Source: CAIUMH01 sp963758555
GTDB taxonomy: Bacteria > Actinomycetota > Acidimicrobiia > Acidimicrobiales > RAAP-2
Length of the DNA: 64,000 bases
Direction: 5' to 3'
NCBI GenBank assembly: GCA_963758555.1
Contig: CAVWVW010000004.1
Coordinates: forward strand, 1 to 64,000
Made by a program: the position numbers and the translations under genes
Shown: positions 26,723 to 34,952 of the stretch, in pieces
Numbering within the stretch: position 1 is the first letter of the stretch
How the letters are laid out: each line of letters opens with the position of its first letter
Notes under the pieces: model-generated
What the model was told of the DNA's origin: nothing
Database searches by the model: none
The model's input: only the letters and a program-made list of their open reading frames with translations

Positions 26723-27115
26723 TTAGCGCTTCGAGTACTGCGGTGCCTTACGAGCCTTCTTGAGGCCGTACTTCTTCGACTCCTTCTCACGAGCGTCGCG
26801 CGTGAGCAGACCGGCCTTCTTGAGGGCGCCGCGCAGCTCGGGGTCGAGCTCGATGAGCGAGCGCGCGATGCCGAGACGCAGTGCGCCGGCCTGGCCAGCG
26901 GTACCGCCACCGTCCATGGTGGCGTCGACGTCATAGGTGCCCTCGATGCCAGCGACGCGCAGTGGCTCGGTGATGAGCATGCGGTGCGTGGCGGAGGTGA
27001 AGTACGCCTCGAAGGGGCGGTTGTTGATCAAGAACACCCCGGTGCCGGGGCGGAACCGGACACGGGCGACCGCCTGCTTGCGTCGACCAGTGGTCTGGGT
27101 GAGAGGTGTGGGCAT
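26723..27115 (-). CDS. rpsI: Ribosomal protein S9
   Basis: The 130-residue small-subunit head protein has GRRKQAVARVRFRPGTGVF near the start and GGGTAGQAGALRLGIARSL in the middle. It ends KARKAPQYSKR, the basic tail whose last Arg reaches the P-site tRNA. It is paired with rplM, 21 bases upstream, as in most bacteria. Confidence 0.97.
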   Translation of the reverse strand: MPTPLTQTTGRRKQAVARVRFRPGTGVFLINNRPFEAYFTSATHRMLITEPLRVAGIEGTYDVDATMDGGGTAGQAGALRLGIARSLIELDPELRGALKKAGLLTRDAREKESKKYGLKKARKAPQYSKR

Positions 27116-27136
27116 CGAATCGCTCCTCGTGGCTGC

Positions 27137-27589
27137 TTACGCGTCGCCGCGGCGAGCGCCGGGGACGTCGTGGGACTGTGGGTTCTGAGCCTCGTGAGGG
27201 TGCGCGGGGCCCGCGTACACCTTGAGCTTGGACAGCTGCTGACGACCGAGGCGGTTCTTCGGGATCATGCCTCGGATCGAACGGGTGACGAGCTCGACGG
27301 GGTTGCCTTCGAGCAGCTCGGCGTAGCTGGTCGACTTGAGACCGCCCGGGTAGCCAGAGTGCCGATAGGCGAGCTTCTGGTCAGCCTTGTTCGACGTCAT
27401 GATGACCTTGTCGGCGTTGATGATCACGACGTGGTCACCGGTGTCGACGTGGGGTGCGAAGTAGGGGCGGTGCTTGCCACGCAGCAGGCGGGCCGCTTCG
27501 GTGGCCAGACGCCCGAGGACCATCCCGTCAGCGTCGATGAGGTACCACGCGCGGTTGATCTCGGCGGGCTTGGGTGAATACGTGCGCAT
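27137..27589 (-). CDS. rplM: Ribosomal protein L13
   Basis: The 150-residue large-subunit protein has WYLIDADGMVLGRLATEAAR, the middle motif GDHVVIINADKV, and IRGMIPKNRLGRQQLSKLKV followed by VYAGPAHPHEAQNP. It binds 23S rRNA domain II and is an early assembly protein. A candidate promoter lies 89 bases upstream of the ATG, in the gap after truA, so rplM-rpsI-glmM-glmS probably start a new transcript. Confidence 0.97.
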   Translation of the reverse strand: MRTYSPKPAEINRAWYLIDADGMVLGRLATEAARLLRGKHRPYFAPHVDTGDHVVIINADKVIMTSNKADQKLAYRHSGYPGGLKSTSYAELLEGNPVELVTRSIRGMIPKNRLGRQQLSKLKVYAGPAHPHEAQNPQSHDVPGARRGDA

Positions 27590-27677
27590 CTCTCAGATCT
27601 CTTCTCGTGGGAGCGGGCTGCCGGAGTGGCCATGTCGCTCTCGGACACCGACGAAAACCTCATCAGCAGGGATTCCC

Positions 27678-27706
27678 ATGCTAGGTGCGAACCGGGCCCC
27701 GAGCAA
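27678..27706 (-). promoter_or_regulatory. Candidate promoter of rplM-rpsI
   Basis: On the minus strand TTGCTC (27706-27701), a 17-bp spacer and TAGCAT (27683-27678) lie in the 132-base gap between truA and rplM. The same two hexamers occur upstream of rpsL, and TAGCAT also upstream of rpoB. This supports a real housekeeping promoter with a leader of about 80 bases. Confidence 0.6.
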
Positions 27707-27721
27707 GCCGGCAGTCATTGG

Positions 27722-28564
27722 CTACTCACCGGGCGCCCACGCTGCGTCGTGGTCGTAGCCGACGCCGATCAGGCAGAGCCCCTCAGGAGGGGCTGGTTGG
27801 GCTGCACCCTCTCGCGAACCGGCGTGCAAGAGCCCCATGATCTCCGCGGCGTTCGAGCGGCCTCGGCCCACCTCGACGATCTGGGCGACGATCGATCGGA
27901 CCATCTGATGGCAGAACGAGCTGGCCTGGATCTCGACCCTGAGGAGCCGGCCCAGCGCGAGATCGACCGACGGGCTCGGCTTCAAGGCGTCGACGGTGGC
28001 GTCGGTGACGAGGCGGGTGATCGGCGACGCCGACGAGGTCCCAGGAGCTCGCCGACAGAACGCGCGGAAGTCATGGCTGCCCACGACGGTGCCGATGGCC
28101 TGGCTCATCGCTCGAACATCCAACGGCCCGGTGACGTGCCATGCCAAGCCAGCAAGCAGCGGATCCGGCACCGCTGCCTCGTGGAGCAGGTAGCGGTAGC
28201 GACGCCAGCGAGCCGAGTGACGAGCGTCGAACGATGCCTCGACGGGGACGGCATCGAGCACCGAGATCTCCCCACCCAGCTGGTGGTTGAGCGAGCGCAC
28301 GATCTCTTCGGGGTTGAGCACGCCGTCGTGCCCGTTCGACAGCGGTGAGGGCAGGTCGACGTGGACCACCTGGCGAAGGGCGTGCACCCCAGCGTCGGTC
28401 CGGCCCGCGCAGACGAGCGGCGGAGGGCTCTCGAGCCGGCTGAGGCGCGCTAGGGCCGCGGAGAGCTCACCGGCAACGGTCTTCTGACCCGCTTGCATGG
28501 CAAAGCCTCGAAAGGCGGTGCCTCGATAGGCGACGTCAAGGCGCCACCGCTGGTTCGCGCCCAT
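27722..28564 (-). CDS. truA: tRNA pseudouridine synthase A
   Basis: TruA makes pseudouridine at positions 38-40 of tRNA anticodon stems. The 280-residue protein has RLDVAYRGTAFRGFAMQ and the catalytic Asp57 in CAGRTDAGVHAL. It also has VRSLNHQLGGEISVL, SFDARHSARWRRYRYLL and the C-terminal FCHQMVRSIVAQIVEVGRG. It begins 14 bases after rplQ, the common actinobacterial order rpoA-rplQ-truA. Confidence 0.95.
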   Translation of the reverse strand: MGANQRWRLDVAYRGTAFRGFAMQAGQKTVAGELSAALARLSRLESPPPLVCAGRTDAGVHALRQVVHVDLPSPLSNGHDGVLNPEEIVRSLNHQLGGEISVLDAVPVEASFDARHSARWRRYRYLLHEAAVPDPLLAGLAWHVTGPLDVRAMSQAIGTVVGSHDFRAFCRRAPGTSSASPITRLVTDATVDALKPSPSVDLALGRLLRVEIQASSFCHQMVRSIVAQIVEVGRGRSNAAEIMGLLHAGSREGAAQPAPPEGLCLIGVGYDHDAAWAPGE

Positions 28565-28578
28565 GAGGGCGAGAGCTC

Positions 28579-28932
28579 CTAGACGAGCTCGATGCGCGCC
28601 ATCGGGGCGTTGTCCCCTGGACGCTGCCCGAGCTTCAAGATCCGGGTGTAGCCACCAGGACGCTCGGTGTAGCGAGGACCGATCTCCGCGAACAGCTTGT
28701 GCGCCATGTCGCGATCACGGATCAGCGCCACGACGCGACGCTGGTTGGCCACGCCGCCCTTGGTCGCCGCGGTGATGCACTTCTCTGCCACGGGGCGCAG
28801 AGCCTTGGCCTTGGCCTCGGTGGTCACGAGGAACTCCGCGGCGATCAGCGACGCCACGAGGTTGCCCATCATCGCCTTGTGGTGCGAGGCGCTGCCGCCG
28901 AAGCGACGGCCCCGCTTAGGGGTGGCGCGCAT
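28579..28932 (-). CDS. rplQ: Ribosomal protein L17
   Basis: The 117-residue protein begins MRATPKRGRRFGGSASHHKA and continues MMGNLVASLIAAEFLVTTEA, the standard L17 core, ending in GYTRILKLGQRPGDNAPMAR. The ATG at 28932 is fixed by homology; it lies one base after the rpoA stop, so the two are co-translated. It binds 23S rRNA near the exit tunnel. Confidence 0.97.
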   Translation of the reverse strand: MRATPKRGRRFGGSASHHKAMMGNLVASLIAAEFLVTTEAKAKALRPVAEKCITAATKGGVANQRRVVALIRDRDMAHKLFAEIGPRYTERPGGYTRILKLGQRPGDNAPMARIELV

Positions 28933-28933
28933 G

Positions 28934-29872
28934 TCAGTCTTCCGCCTTGAGCGACAGGCCACGCTCGTCGAGACGGTCGTTGACGTCCTTGAGCGAGGTC
29001 TGGCCGAAGTTGGTGATCGAGAGCAGATCCTTCGCGCTGCAGGCCACGAGCTCGCCGATCGAGTTGATCCCGGCGCGCTTGAGGCAGTTGCGGGCACGCT
29101 CGGTGAGGCCCAAGTCCTCGATGCGAGCCTCGAGCTCCGAGGAGGCACCCAGCGCAGCACCCACGTCGCCAAGCTCGAGCGCCTGGGGCGCCTCGTCGAG
29201 CGAGGCGACCAAGCCCACCAGCTGGCCCAGCGTGGCACCAGCCGACGCCAGCGCCTCGCGAGGGGTGATGGTGCCGTCGGTCTCGATGTCGAGCACCAGG
29301 CGGTCGAAGTCGGTGGACTGCTCCACGCGCACAGGCTCGATCGTGTAGGTGACGCGACGAACGGGCGAGAAGATCGAGTCGACCGGGATGACGCCGATGA
29401 CGTTGGTGCGCTTGTTGCGGTCCGCCGAGACGTAGCCCCGGCCCTTGTCCACGGTCACGTCGACGGCCAGGTGGCCCTTGGCGTTCACGGTGGCCAGGTG
29501 CAGCTCGGGGTTCAGGACCTCGACGCCGGCGGGCAGCTGCAGGTCAGCAGCGGTCACGTCAGCGGCACCCTTCTTGTCGAGGCGCAGCGTGGCGGCCTCG
29601 TCGCCATCGATCCGAAGGAGCAGGTCCTTCAGGTTCAAGATGATGTCGGTGACATCCTCCTTGACGCCCTCGATGGTGGTGAACTCGTGCAGCGCCTCAT
29701 CGAAGCGGATCTGCGTGACCGCAGCACCGGGGATCGAGGAGAGCAGCGTGCGACGAAGGCTGTTGCCGAGCGTGTGGCCGAAGCCGGGGTCCAGCGGGCC
29801 GACGGCGAAGCGCTGACGGTTCTGCAGCTCCTCGTCGATGGCCTCGACGGTGGGACGTTGGATGATGAGCAT
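28934..29872 (-). CDS. rpoA: RNA polymerase alpha subunit
   Basis: The 312-residue protein has the N-terminal assembly domain (GPLDPGFGHTLGNSLRRTLL about 25-44, DKGRGYVSADRNK about 142-154). It also has the C-terminal domain with LGLTERARNCLKRAGINSIG and LGQTSLKDVN-like FGQTSLKDVNDRL, which contacts UP elements and activators. It lies between rpsD and rplQ as in other bacteria. Confidence 0.97.
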   Translation of the reverse strand: MLIIQRPTVEAIDEELQNRQRFAVGPLDPGFGHTLGNSLRRTLLSSIPGAAVTQIRFDEALHEFTTIEGVKEDVTDIILNLKDLLLRIDGDEAATLRLDKKGAADVTAADLQLPAGVEVLNPELHLATVNAKGHLAVDVTVDKGRGYVSADRNKRTNVIGVIPVDSIFSPVRRVTYTIEPVRVEQSTDFDRLVLDIETDGTITPREALASAGATLGQLVGLVASLDEAPQALELGDVGAALGASSELEARIEDLGLTERARNCLKRAGINSIGELVACSAKDLLSITNFGQTSLKDVNDRLDERGLSLKAED

Positions 29873-29899
29873 GGTGACGGGGCTCCTCGTTCTTTCGGG

Positions 29900-30547
29900 C
29901 TACTTGGAGTACAGCTCGACGATGAGCTGCTCCTGGACGGGCTCGTCGATCTGCTCGCGGATCGGCAGTGAGAACACTTTGACCTCGAAGCCGTTGTCTG
30001 AGGCTTCGAGCCACGCGGCGACCTGGCGGTCGAGCGTGTCGCGGTTGCGAACGACGTGGAAGTTCTCCCTCGTGGCCGCCTTGAGGGCGACGACCTCGTC
30101 CTTGCGCAGGCGGTACGAAGGGATGGTGACGCGCTTGCCGTTGACCGTGACGTGGCCATGGCGGACGAGCTGGCGCGCCTGGCTGCGGCTCGCACCCCAG
30201 CCGGCACGGAACACGACGTTGTCGAGACGGAGCTCGAGCATCTGGAGGAGGTTCTCGCCGGTGATGCCCGGACGACGGTTCGCCTCTTCGTAGAGGTTGC
30301 GGAACTGCTTCTCGAGCAGCCCGTAGATGCGGCGGGCCTTCTGCTTCTCACGAAGCTGTGAGAGGTACTCGGAGCCCTGGCGCATGCGATCGCGACCGTG
30401 CTCGCCAGGCGGGTAGGCGCGGCTGTGGCGATCGGTGACCTGGTCGGAGACAGGGCACTTCATCGAGTAGCAGCGCTCTCCCTTCAAGAAGAGCTTGGTG
30501 CGCTCGCGCCGACAGAGGCGACAAACGGGTCCGGTGTAGCGGGCCAT
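29900..30547 (-). CDS. rpsD: Ribosomal protein S4 (zinc-ligand form)
   Basis: The 215-residue protein nucleates 30S assembly. It starts MARYTGPVCRLCRRERTKLF with Cys9 and Cys12, followed by Cys26 and Cys31 in ERCYSMKCP, so it keeps the complete four-Cys zinc site (C+ form). Mycobacterial S4 has lost these cysteines. The S4 RNA-binding domain is RLDNVVFRAGWGASRSQARQ onward. I chose ATG 30547, 13 bases after rpsK; the frame remains open upstream but that part overlaps rpsK. Confidence 0.96.
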   Translation of the reverse strand: MARYTGPVCRLCRRERTKLFLKGERCYSMKCPVSDQVTDRHSRAYPPGEHGRDRMRQGSEYLSQLREKQKARRIYGLLEKQFRNLYEEANRRPGITGENLLQMLELRLDNVVFRAGWGASRSQARQLVRHGHVTVNGKRVTIPSYRLRKDEVVALKAATRENFHVVRNRDTLDRQVAAWLEASDNGFEVKVFSLPIREQIDEPVQEQLIVELYSK

Positions 30548-30560
30548 CAGATTCCTTTGC

Positions 30561-30956
30561 TTAGACCCGGCGCCGCTTCTTGGGGCGGCAGCCGTTGTGG
30601 GGGATGGGTGTGACGTCCTTGATGCCGACGACCTCGATGCCAGCAGCAGCGATGGAGCGGATGGCGGTCTCACGACCCGAGCCGGGGCCTCGGACGTAGA
30701 CGTCGACCTTGCGGACGCCTTGCTCCATGGCTCGCTTGGCGGCCTGCTCGGCCGCCAGCTGGGCCGCGAAGGGGGTGGACTTGCGTGAGCCCTTGAAGCC
30801 GACGTTGCCAGCAGAGGCCCAGGCGAGCACGTTGCCCTCGGGGTCAGCGATCGAGACGATGGTGTTGTTGAACGAGCTCTTGATGTGCGCGACGCCGTAG
30901 GGGACGTTCTTGCGCTCGCGACGGCGAGGGCGCCGGGCTCCTTGGGGCTTTGCCAT
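30561..30956 (-). CDS. rpsK: Ribosomal protein S11
   Basis: The 131-residue protein has VAHIKSSFNNTIVSIADPEG, WASAGNVGFKGSRKSTPFAA and RGPGSGRETAIRSI. It ends IPHNGCRPKKRRRV, the universal S11 C-terminus near the 30S platform. The start ATG shares one base with the rpsM stop (TAATG). Confidence 0.97.
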   Translation of the reverse strand: MAKPQGARRPRRRERKNVPYGVAHIKSSFNNTIVSIADPEGNVLAWASAGNVGFKGSRKSTPFAAQLAAEQAAKRAMEQGVRKVDVYVRGPGSGRETAIRSIAAAGIEVVGIKDVTPIPHNGCRPKKRRRV

Positions 30957-31333
30957 TACTTCTTGACCTTCTTCTTCCCGGCGACGGTCTTCTTCGGACC
31001 CTTGCGAGTGCGAGCGTTGGTGTGGGTGCGCTGGCCGTGGACCGGCAGGCCCTTGCGATGGCGCACGCCTTGGTAGCAGTTGATCTCCATCTTGCGACGG
31101 ATGTCCTGAGCGACGTCGCGGCGCAGGTCACCTTCCACGGTGACCTCAGCGTCGATCCAGTTGCGCAGCCTCGTGATCTCTTCTTCGGTGAGATCGCGCA
31201 CTCGCGTGTCGGGGTTCACCTTGGTGGCCTCGAGGGCGCGCCTCGAGGTGGTGAGCCCGACGCCGAAGATGTAGGTCAACGAGATCTCCACCCGCTTCTC
31301 ACGGGGGATGTCGACGCCAGAAATACGTGCCAT
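30956..31333 (-). CDS. rpsM: Ribosomal protein S13
   Basis: The 125-residue protein begins MARISGVDIPREKRVEISLT and has the helix-two-turn-helix IFGVGLTTSRRALEATKVNP. The RHRKGLPVHGQRTHTNARTR motif is followed by a basic tail KKTVAGKKKVKK that reaches the tRNAs at the A and P sites. It follows rpmJ in the alpha-operon order. Confidence 0.97.
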   Translation of the reverse strand: MARISGVDIPREKRVEISLTYIFGVGLTTSRRALEATKVNPDTRVRDLTEEEITRLRNWIDAEVTVEGDLRRDVAQDIRRKMEINCYQGVRHRKGLPVHGQRTHTNARTRKGPKKTVAGKKKVKK

Positions 31334-31353
31334 CTAGTTCCTCTGTCCTCTAC

Positions 31354-31467
31354 TCAGCCTTGGCGCTGCTTGTGGCGCGGGTTCTCACAGATCACCTGGA
31401 CGTTGCCGTGCCGCCGGATGACCTTGCACTTCTCACACATCGGCTTGACGCTTGGTCGAACCTTCAT
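31354..31467 (-). CDS. rpmJ: Ribosomal protein L36 (zinc-ligand form)
   Basis: A 37-residue protein, MKVRPSVKPMCEKCKVIRRH and onward, with Cys11, Cys14, Cys27 and His32 as the zinc site. It is therefore the C+ form used when zinc is available. It is too short for usual ORF cut-offs, but the ATG at 31467, its place between infA and rpsM and the full motif make it certain. Confidence 0.97.
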   Translation of the reverse strand: MKVRPSVKPMCEKCKVIRRHGNVQVICENPRHKQRQG

Positions 31468-31507
31468 CGAACTTGCTCCTTCGAGACTTTCTGGTACTTC
31501 GAACCGC

Positions 31508-31732
31508 TCACTTGTAGCGGTAGGTGATGCGACCTCGAGAGAGGTCGTAGGGAGTGATCTCCACCTGCACCTTGTCGCCAGGAAGGATGCGGATGCGGTG
31601 CATGCGCATCTTTCCTGAGCTGTGGGCGAGCACTTTGTGCCCGTTCTCGAGTTCCACCTTGAACATGGCGTTGGGCAGCGGCTCGACGACCGTGCCCTCG
31701 AGAACGATGGCATCTTCCTTGGGCTTGGGCAG
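31508..31732 (-). CDS. infA: Translation initiation factor IF-1
   Basis: IF-1 is an OB-fold protein that binds the 30S A site during initiation. The core VEPLPNAMFKVELENGHKVL, LAHSSGKMRMHRIRILPGDK and SPYDL-like TPYDLSRGRITYRYK is complete. The usual start (M)PK.ED.I..EG would fall on PKPKEDAIVLEG, preceded here by a CTG at 31732 with AAGGAG exactly seven bases upstream. I chose that start. An alternative GTG at 31783 gives 17 extra residues (RPKGGGNHKKF...) with no family support. CTG initiation, or a base-call error of ATG/GTG, are the options. The 74-residue product has normal IF-1 length. Confidence 0.85.
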   Translation of the reverse strand: MPKPKEDAIVLEGTVVEPLPNAMFKVELENGHKVLAHSSGKMRMHRIRILPGDKVQVEITPYDLSRGRITYRYK

Positions 31733-31783
31733 TTCACGACTCCTTGAGAATTTCTTGTGATTTCCACCCCCCTTTGGGCGCAC

Positions 31784-32004
31784 GTGAGCACGCCGAAATG
31801 AAGCTGGGGGCTTCTCCGCCAGACGCGCTCCACAAGGGCCGCGCTGGACGGGTCCAATATCTTACTCACTCAGGAGCAAAACGCCAGCCCACCTTCCGAA
31901 GTCCCCCATCGCACCCGGTGGGGGCGCTAAAGAGGCGGCAATCGAGGGACGAGAGCTCGGCTGAGAGCCTAGGCGCGCCAGCGTCCATGCCAGACTGAAG
32001 ACCC
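31784..32004. promoter_or_regulatory. Divergent region upstream of infA; candidate infA promoter
   Basis: This spacer separates infA (-) from the GT-C-like membrane gene (+). On the minus strand CTGGCG (31887-31882), a 17-bp spacer and TAAGAT (31864-31859) could be the promoter of infA-rpmJ-rpsM-rpsK-rpsD-rpoA. It is weaker than the TTGCTC/TAGCAT promoters elsewhere in this window. No clear plus-strand promoter was found. Confidence 0.35.
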
Positions 32005-33912
32005 GTGCAGCTCCTCGACGGCTCCCCCGACGCGCCCAGCCTCCCCCAGCCTGCGAAGGCCTCTGCAGGCAGTCAGTGCCGACGCTGGAGCCTCGTCGTC
32101 GTCGCCCTCAACGCCTTGTGGATGATCTGGATCGTCTCGCAGAGCTCGTTCTACTCAGACGACTACCTCGACTTCGCCACGGCTCGCCAAGAGGGCCTGA
32201 CGTGGCACTACCTGACCAACGGCGTCTTCGGGCACTTCGTCATCGGCTACCGCTTCGGCTACTGGGCGCTCGACAAGGCCTCGCCCTATAACTACACGCT
32301 GGCCTGCGTGATCATGGTGAGCACCTACGCCCTCTTGGTCTGGGTCTTCTCCCGTGTCCTCGTCCAGCTCGTCGGTCCGCGACCCGGCGTGCCGATCCTG
32401 ACCGCCGCCTTCGGGTTCTCGATGCTCATGGCACCGATGATGCTCTGGTGGTCGGCCTACCTCGACTCCGTGCCGCCGATGCTCGGCACGCTGCTCACGG
32501 TGTACTTCTTCCTCCGCTACGACGCCACGCGCCACGCTCGCTTCTTGGTGGCGATGGCGATCGCGCTGGCCGGGGGCCTCGCCTTCTGGGAGACCGCGCT
32601 GCTCGCACCGGTGTTCGTCGTCTTCCTGAGCGTCATCGCCCTTGATCGAGGTGAGTCGCTTCGCCAGCGCGCTTCTTCGCTGTGGCTCCGCTGGCCGGCA
32701 TGGGTGGCGATGGCCATCCCGTCGGCGATGTTCCTCCTCTACTACGAGAGAAACCACTACTCCTCGGGCTCGCCCACGCCCTCGGCAGGCACGGTGGCAG
32801 GATCGTTCCTGGTGGCCTGGTTCAAGGGGATCGGTCCCACCTTCGCCGGGATCAACACCTGCGACAAGCTGGTCCTCGCGCACCCTGTGTGGACCATCCT
32901 CGCTGGCCAAGTGGTGTTCTTCGCCGGCCTCAGCTGGGCGTTGCTTCGCAACCGACGACGAGCGCTCCGAGCGCTCGCGCTCTTCGCGCTCAGCTTCGTC
33001 CTCTACTTCTCGCTCGAGGCGCTCATCCGAAGCGGCTCCTTCGGCACCGCGGTCGGGACCAACTACCTCTACCTGAGCTCGTTCGCTTGGCTGCTGGCCC
33101 TCTGCGCGTCGCTAGCCTGGTACCCGACGACGGCTCCGCGTCGAGCCGAGGTGCTCGACGCCGACGCAGGGAGCGTCGAGGAGCACGGAGGTCCCGTGCA
33201 CCACGTGGCGAGCCCTCGTCGCTGGGTCACCGCCCTGCTCGCGGCGATCATGCTGGGTCTCGCCGTCCACGGCCAGGCCGCCATCGCCAGCGACCTCGGT
33301 GCACCGGGCCGAGAGATGCGGACCTACGTCACCAACTTCTCGTCCACGTGGGACAAGGCCAGAGCGGCCTCACCCCACGCCTTCGTCTTCGACGCCACCT
33401 TGCCCGAGTGGCTCACGCCCCTGCCCTTCTACCCGACCAACCTCCTCTCGGTCACGGTCGGCTACCAGGTGCCAGGTGTGACCTGGTCGGAGGCGACCAC
33501 CAGCACGTCGGTCGGCTACGCCGCTCAAGAAGACGGCTCCCTCCTCCCGGCTGGCTTCGTGGCGGCAACCTCGTTCGTCAGCTCGAGCACCATGTCGCCT
33601 TCGGGGCAGTTCTGCCTGCCCGTCCGCTTCGGAGCAGTCGCCGAGACGTTCACGCTGGCCAAGCCCCTCGGCGCGAGCAACTGGTTCCTGCGCGTGAGCG
33701 CTGAGCAGGGATCGCTCGCTCCCACGAGCTTGGGGCTCATCCCGGCGGGGAGAGGCACCACCTCTGACGTGCCGCCTTTGGCTGTGGCGCCTCACACGAT
33801 CGCCTACGTGGCGGCCTACCCGGGGGCCACGGCGTCAGCGATCACCGCGGTGTTCCCCGCGGGTCCAGCCTTCTGCGGCTCGCTGGCGATCGGTCAGCCC
33901 GTCTCGAGCTAG
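32005..33912 (+). CDS. Polytopic membrane protein, GT-C glycosyltransferase-like
   Basis: I do not recognise a named family. The 635-residue protein has a first membrane helix at about 29-46, then SSFYSDDYLDFATARQEG with the DDY at 52-54. An acidic pair just after the first helix is typical of GT-C enzymes (PMT/GT39 type) that use polyprenyl-linked sugars outside the membrane. About ten further hydrophobic segments follow up to about residue 425. The last 200 residues look soluble and extracellular, Ser/Thr/Ala rich. Start GTG 32005 has a weak ribosome site. It is on the strand opposite to the surrounding ribosomal genes, so it must have its own promoter. Sugar and acceptor are unknown. Confidence 0.6.
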   Translation: MQLLDGSPDAPSLPQPAKASAGSQCRRWSLVVVALNALWMIWIVSQSSFYSDDYLDFATARQEGLTWHYLTNGVFGHFVIGYRFGYWALDKASPYNYTLACVIMVSTYALLVWVFSRVLVQLVGPRPGVPILTAAFGFSMLMAPMMLWWSAYLDSVPPMLGTLLTVYFFLRYDATRHARFLVAMAIALAGGLAFWETALLAPVFVVFLSVIALDRGESLRQRASSLWLRWPAWVAMAIPSAMFLLYYERNHYSSGSPTPSAGTVAGSFLVAWFKGIGPTFAGINTCDKLVLAHPVWTILAGQVVFFAGLSWALLRNRRRALRALALFALSFVLYFSLEALIRSGSFGTAVGTNYLYLSSFAWLLALCASLAWYPTTAPRRAEVLDADAGSVEEHGGPVHHVASPRRWVTALLAAIMLGLAVHGQAAIASDLGAPGREMRTYVTNFSSTWDKARAASPHAFVFDATLPEWLTPLPFYPTNLLSVTVGYQVPGVTWSEATTSTSVGYAAQEDGSLLPAGFVAATSFVSSSTMSPSGQFCLPVRFGAVAETFTLAKPLGASNWFLRVSAEQGSLAPTSLGLIPAGRGTTSDVPPLAVAPHTIAYVAAYPGATASAITAVFPAGPAFCGSLAIGQPVSS

Positions 33913-33927
33913 CCCCTCGGGCTCTGC

Positions 33928-34908
33928 TCAGGTCCCGAAGAACGAGGCGCCACCGTTCGAGCCGCTCGCCACGGCGTTCCCACCGCTGAGGGACGAGAAC
34001 AGCGACGACGCGTCATAGACCTCGCTCGAGGGAGGAGCGGTGATCGACGTGGCCTCTCCCCAACCGGTGAGGTTGATGGTCACCGACGAGCTGAGCGCTT
34101 GGCCCAGCTCGGTCACGGTGGCGCTCTCGGTCATCTGCACGAGGTGATGATCGTTGTCGATGGCCAAGGTCACGGTCTCCTGCGAGGTGCCGAGACCTGA
34201 GAGGATCTGCGTCTTGAACGCGTCGCTCAACCCTGATGACTCGATCCGCGACTTGACAGCCTCCGGGCTGATGACCGCCTGGTAGCGGTGGACCGCCTCA
34301 CCGTTGACCGTCCCGGCTCCAAGGTCGGTGACGACGATGCCGCTCCCTGGCTGGGAGAACGTGCGCAAGAGCGAGGTCGGGTCAGGGGCGGCGATGCCGC
34401 TCGAGCTCCCTGCCACGGCGCTCAAGGCCGAGACGTCGACCGACAGCCAGGACTTGCCCGCCGGGAGATGGCTGGCGAGCGCGGAGCTGGAGAGATAGAG
34501 GGTGGAGTCGACGAGCACCTCGCTGAGCGTGACCGGCGAGCTGAGCGCAGGAGTCGTGGTGGTTCCCGTCAGCTCCATCGCTCGCTGCGCAGGGTTGGCA
34601 GCGCCCGAGCCTGAGATGGTCACGCTCTGGCCCGACGAACCGACGCTGACCTTGCTCTCGAGCGTGAAGTGGTAGGTGCCTTGGGTGAGCGAGTCCGACG
34701 CCGCGTCGGCAACCGCCACGGCCGCGTTCGCCGAGCCCGACGAGCCCCCGACGCTGAGCGCGGTGATCGCTCCGGCAACGATGACTGCGGCCCCGACCAC
34801 GAACGGCCAGCGCCTCCGTCGGGGCTCGCTCGTCGCTGGTGGCTCCGACGCTCCTTCGCTCACGACGCCGGGCGTGGCGTCGCTCGAAGGCTGGTCAAGC
34901 TCGTCCAT
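33928..34908 (-). CDS. Membrane-anchored exported protein, LppX/LolA-like fold possible
   Basis: The 326-residue protein has a 33-residue polar cytoplasmic start with RRRRWPF, one membrane segment (about 34-53), and an exported Ser/Thr/Gly/Ala-rich part. That part alternates short beta-like stretches such as GTYHFTLESKVSV, LYLSSSAL and TVTLAIDNDHHLVQMTESAT. This pattern resembles actinobacterial LppX/LprG or LolA-like lipid carriers, but no lipobox cysteine is present, so it is anchored by the helix and not a lipoprotein. ATG 34908 follows AGAGGAG. It converges on the GT-C-like gene with 15 bases between stops. Function unknown. Confidence 0.6.
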   Translation of the reverse strand: MDELDQPSSDATPGVVSEGASEPPATSEPRRRRWPFVVGAAVIVAGAITALSVGGSSGSANAAVAVADAASDSLTQGTYHFTLESKVSVGSSGQSVTISGSGAANPAQRAMELTGTTTTPALSSPVTLSEVLVDSTLYLSSSALASHLPAGKSWLSVDVSALSAVAGSSSGIAAPDPTSLLRTFSQPGSGIVVTDLGAGTVNGEAVHRYQAVISPEAVKSRIESSGLSDAFKTQILSGLGTSQETVTLAIDNDHHLVQMTESATVTELGQALSSSVTINLTGWGEATSITAPPSSEVYDASSLFSSLSGGNAVASGSNGGASFFGT

Positions 34909-34927
34909 CGGTCTCCTCTCGTCAGCC

Positions 34928-34943
34928 CGTCACGATAGTGACG
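34928..34943 (-). terminator. Possible hairpin terminator after map
   Basis: CGTCAC-GATA-GTGACG is a perfect 6-bp stem with a four-base loop, 9 bases past the map stop and just before the next minus-strand gene. There is no T tract. It may end the spc-operon transcript or reduce read-through into the inserted membrane-protein gene. Confidence 0.4.
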
Positions 34944-34952
34944 AGGCGAGCA

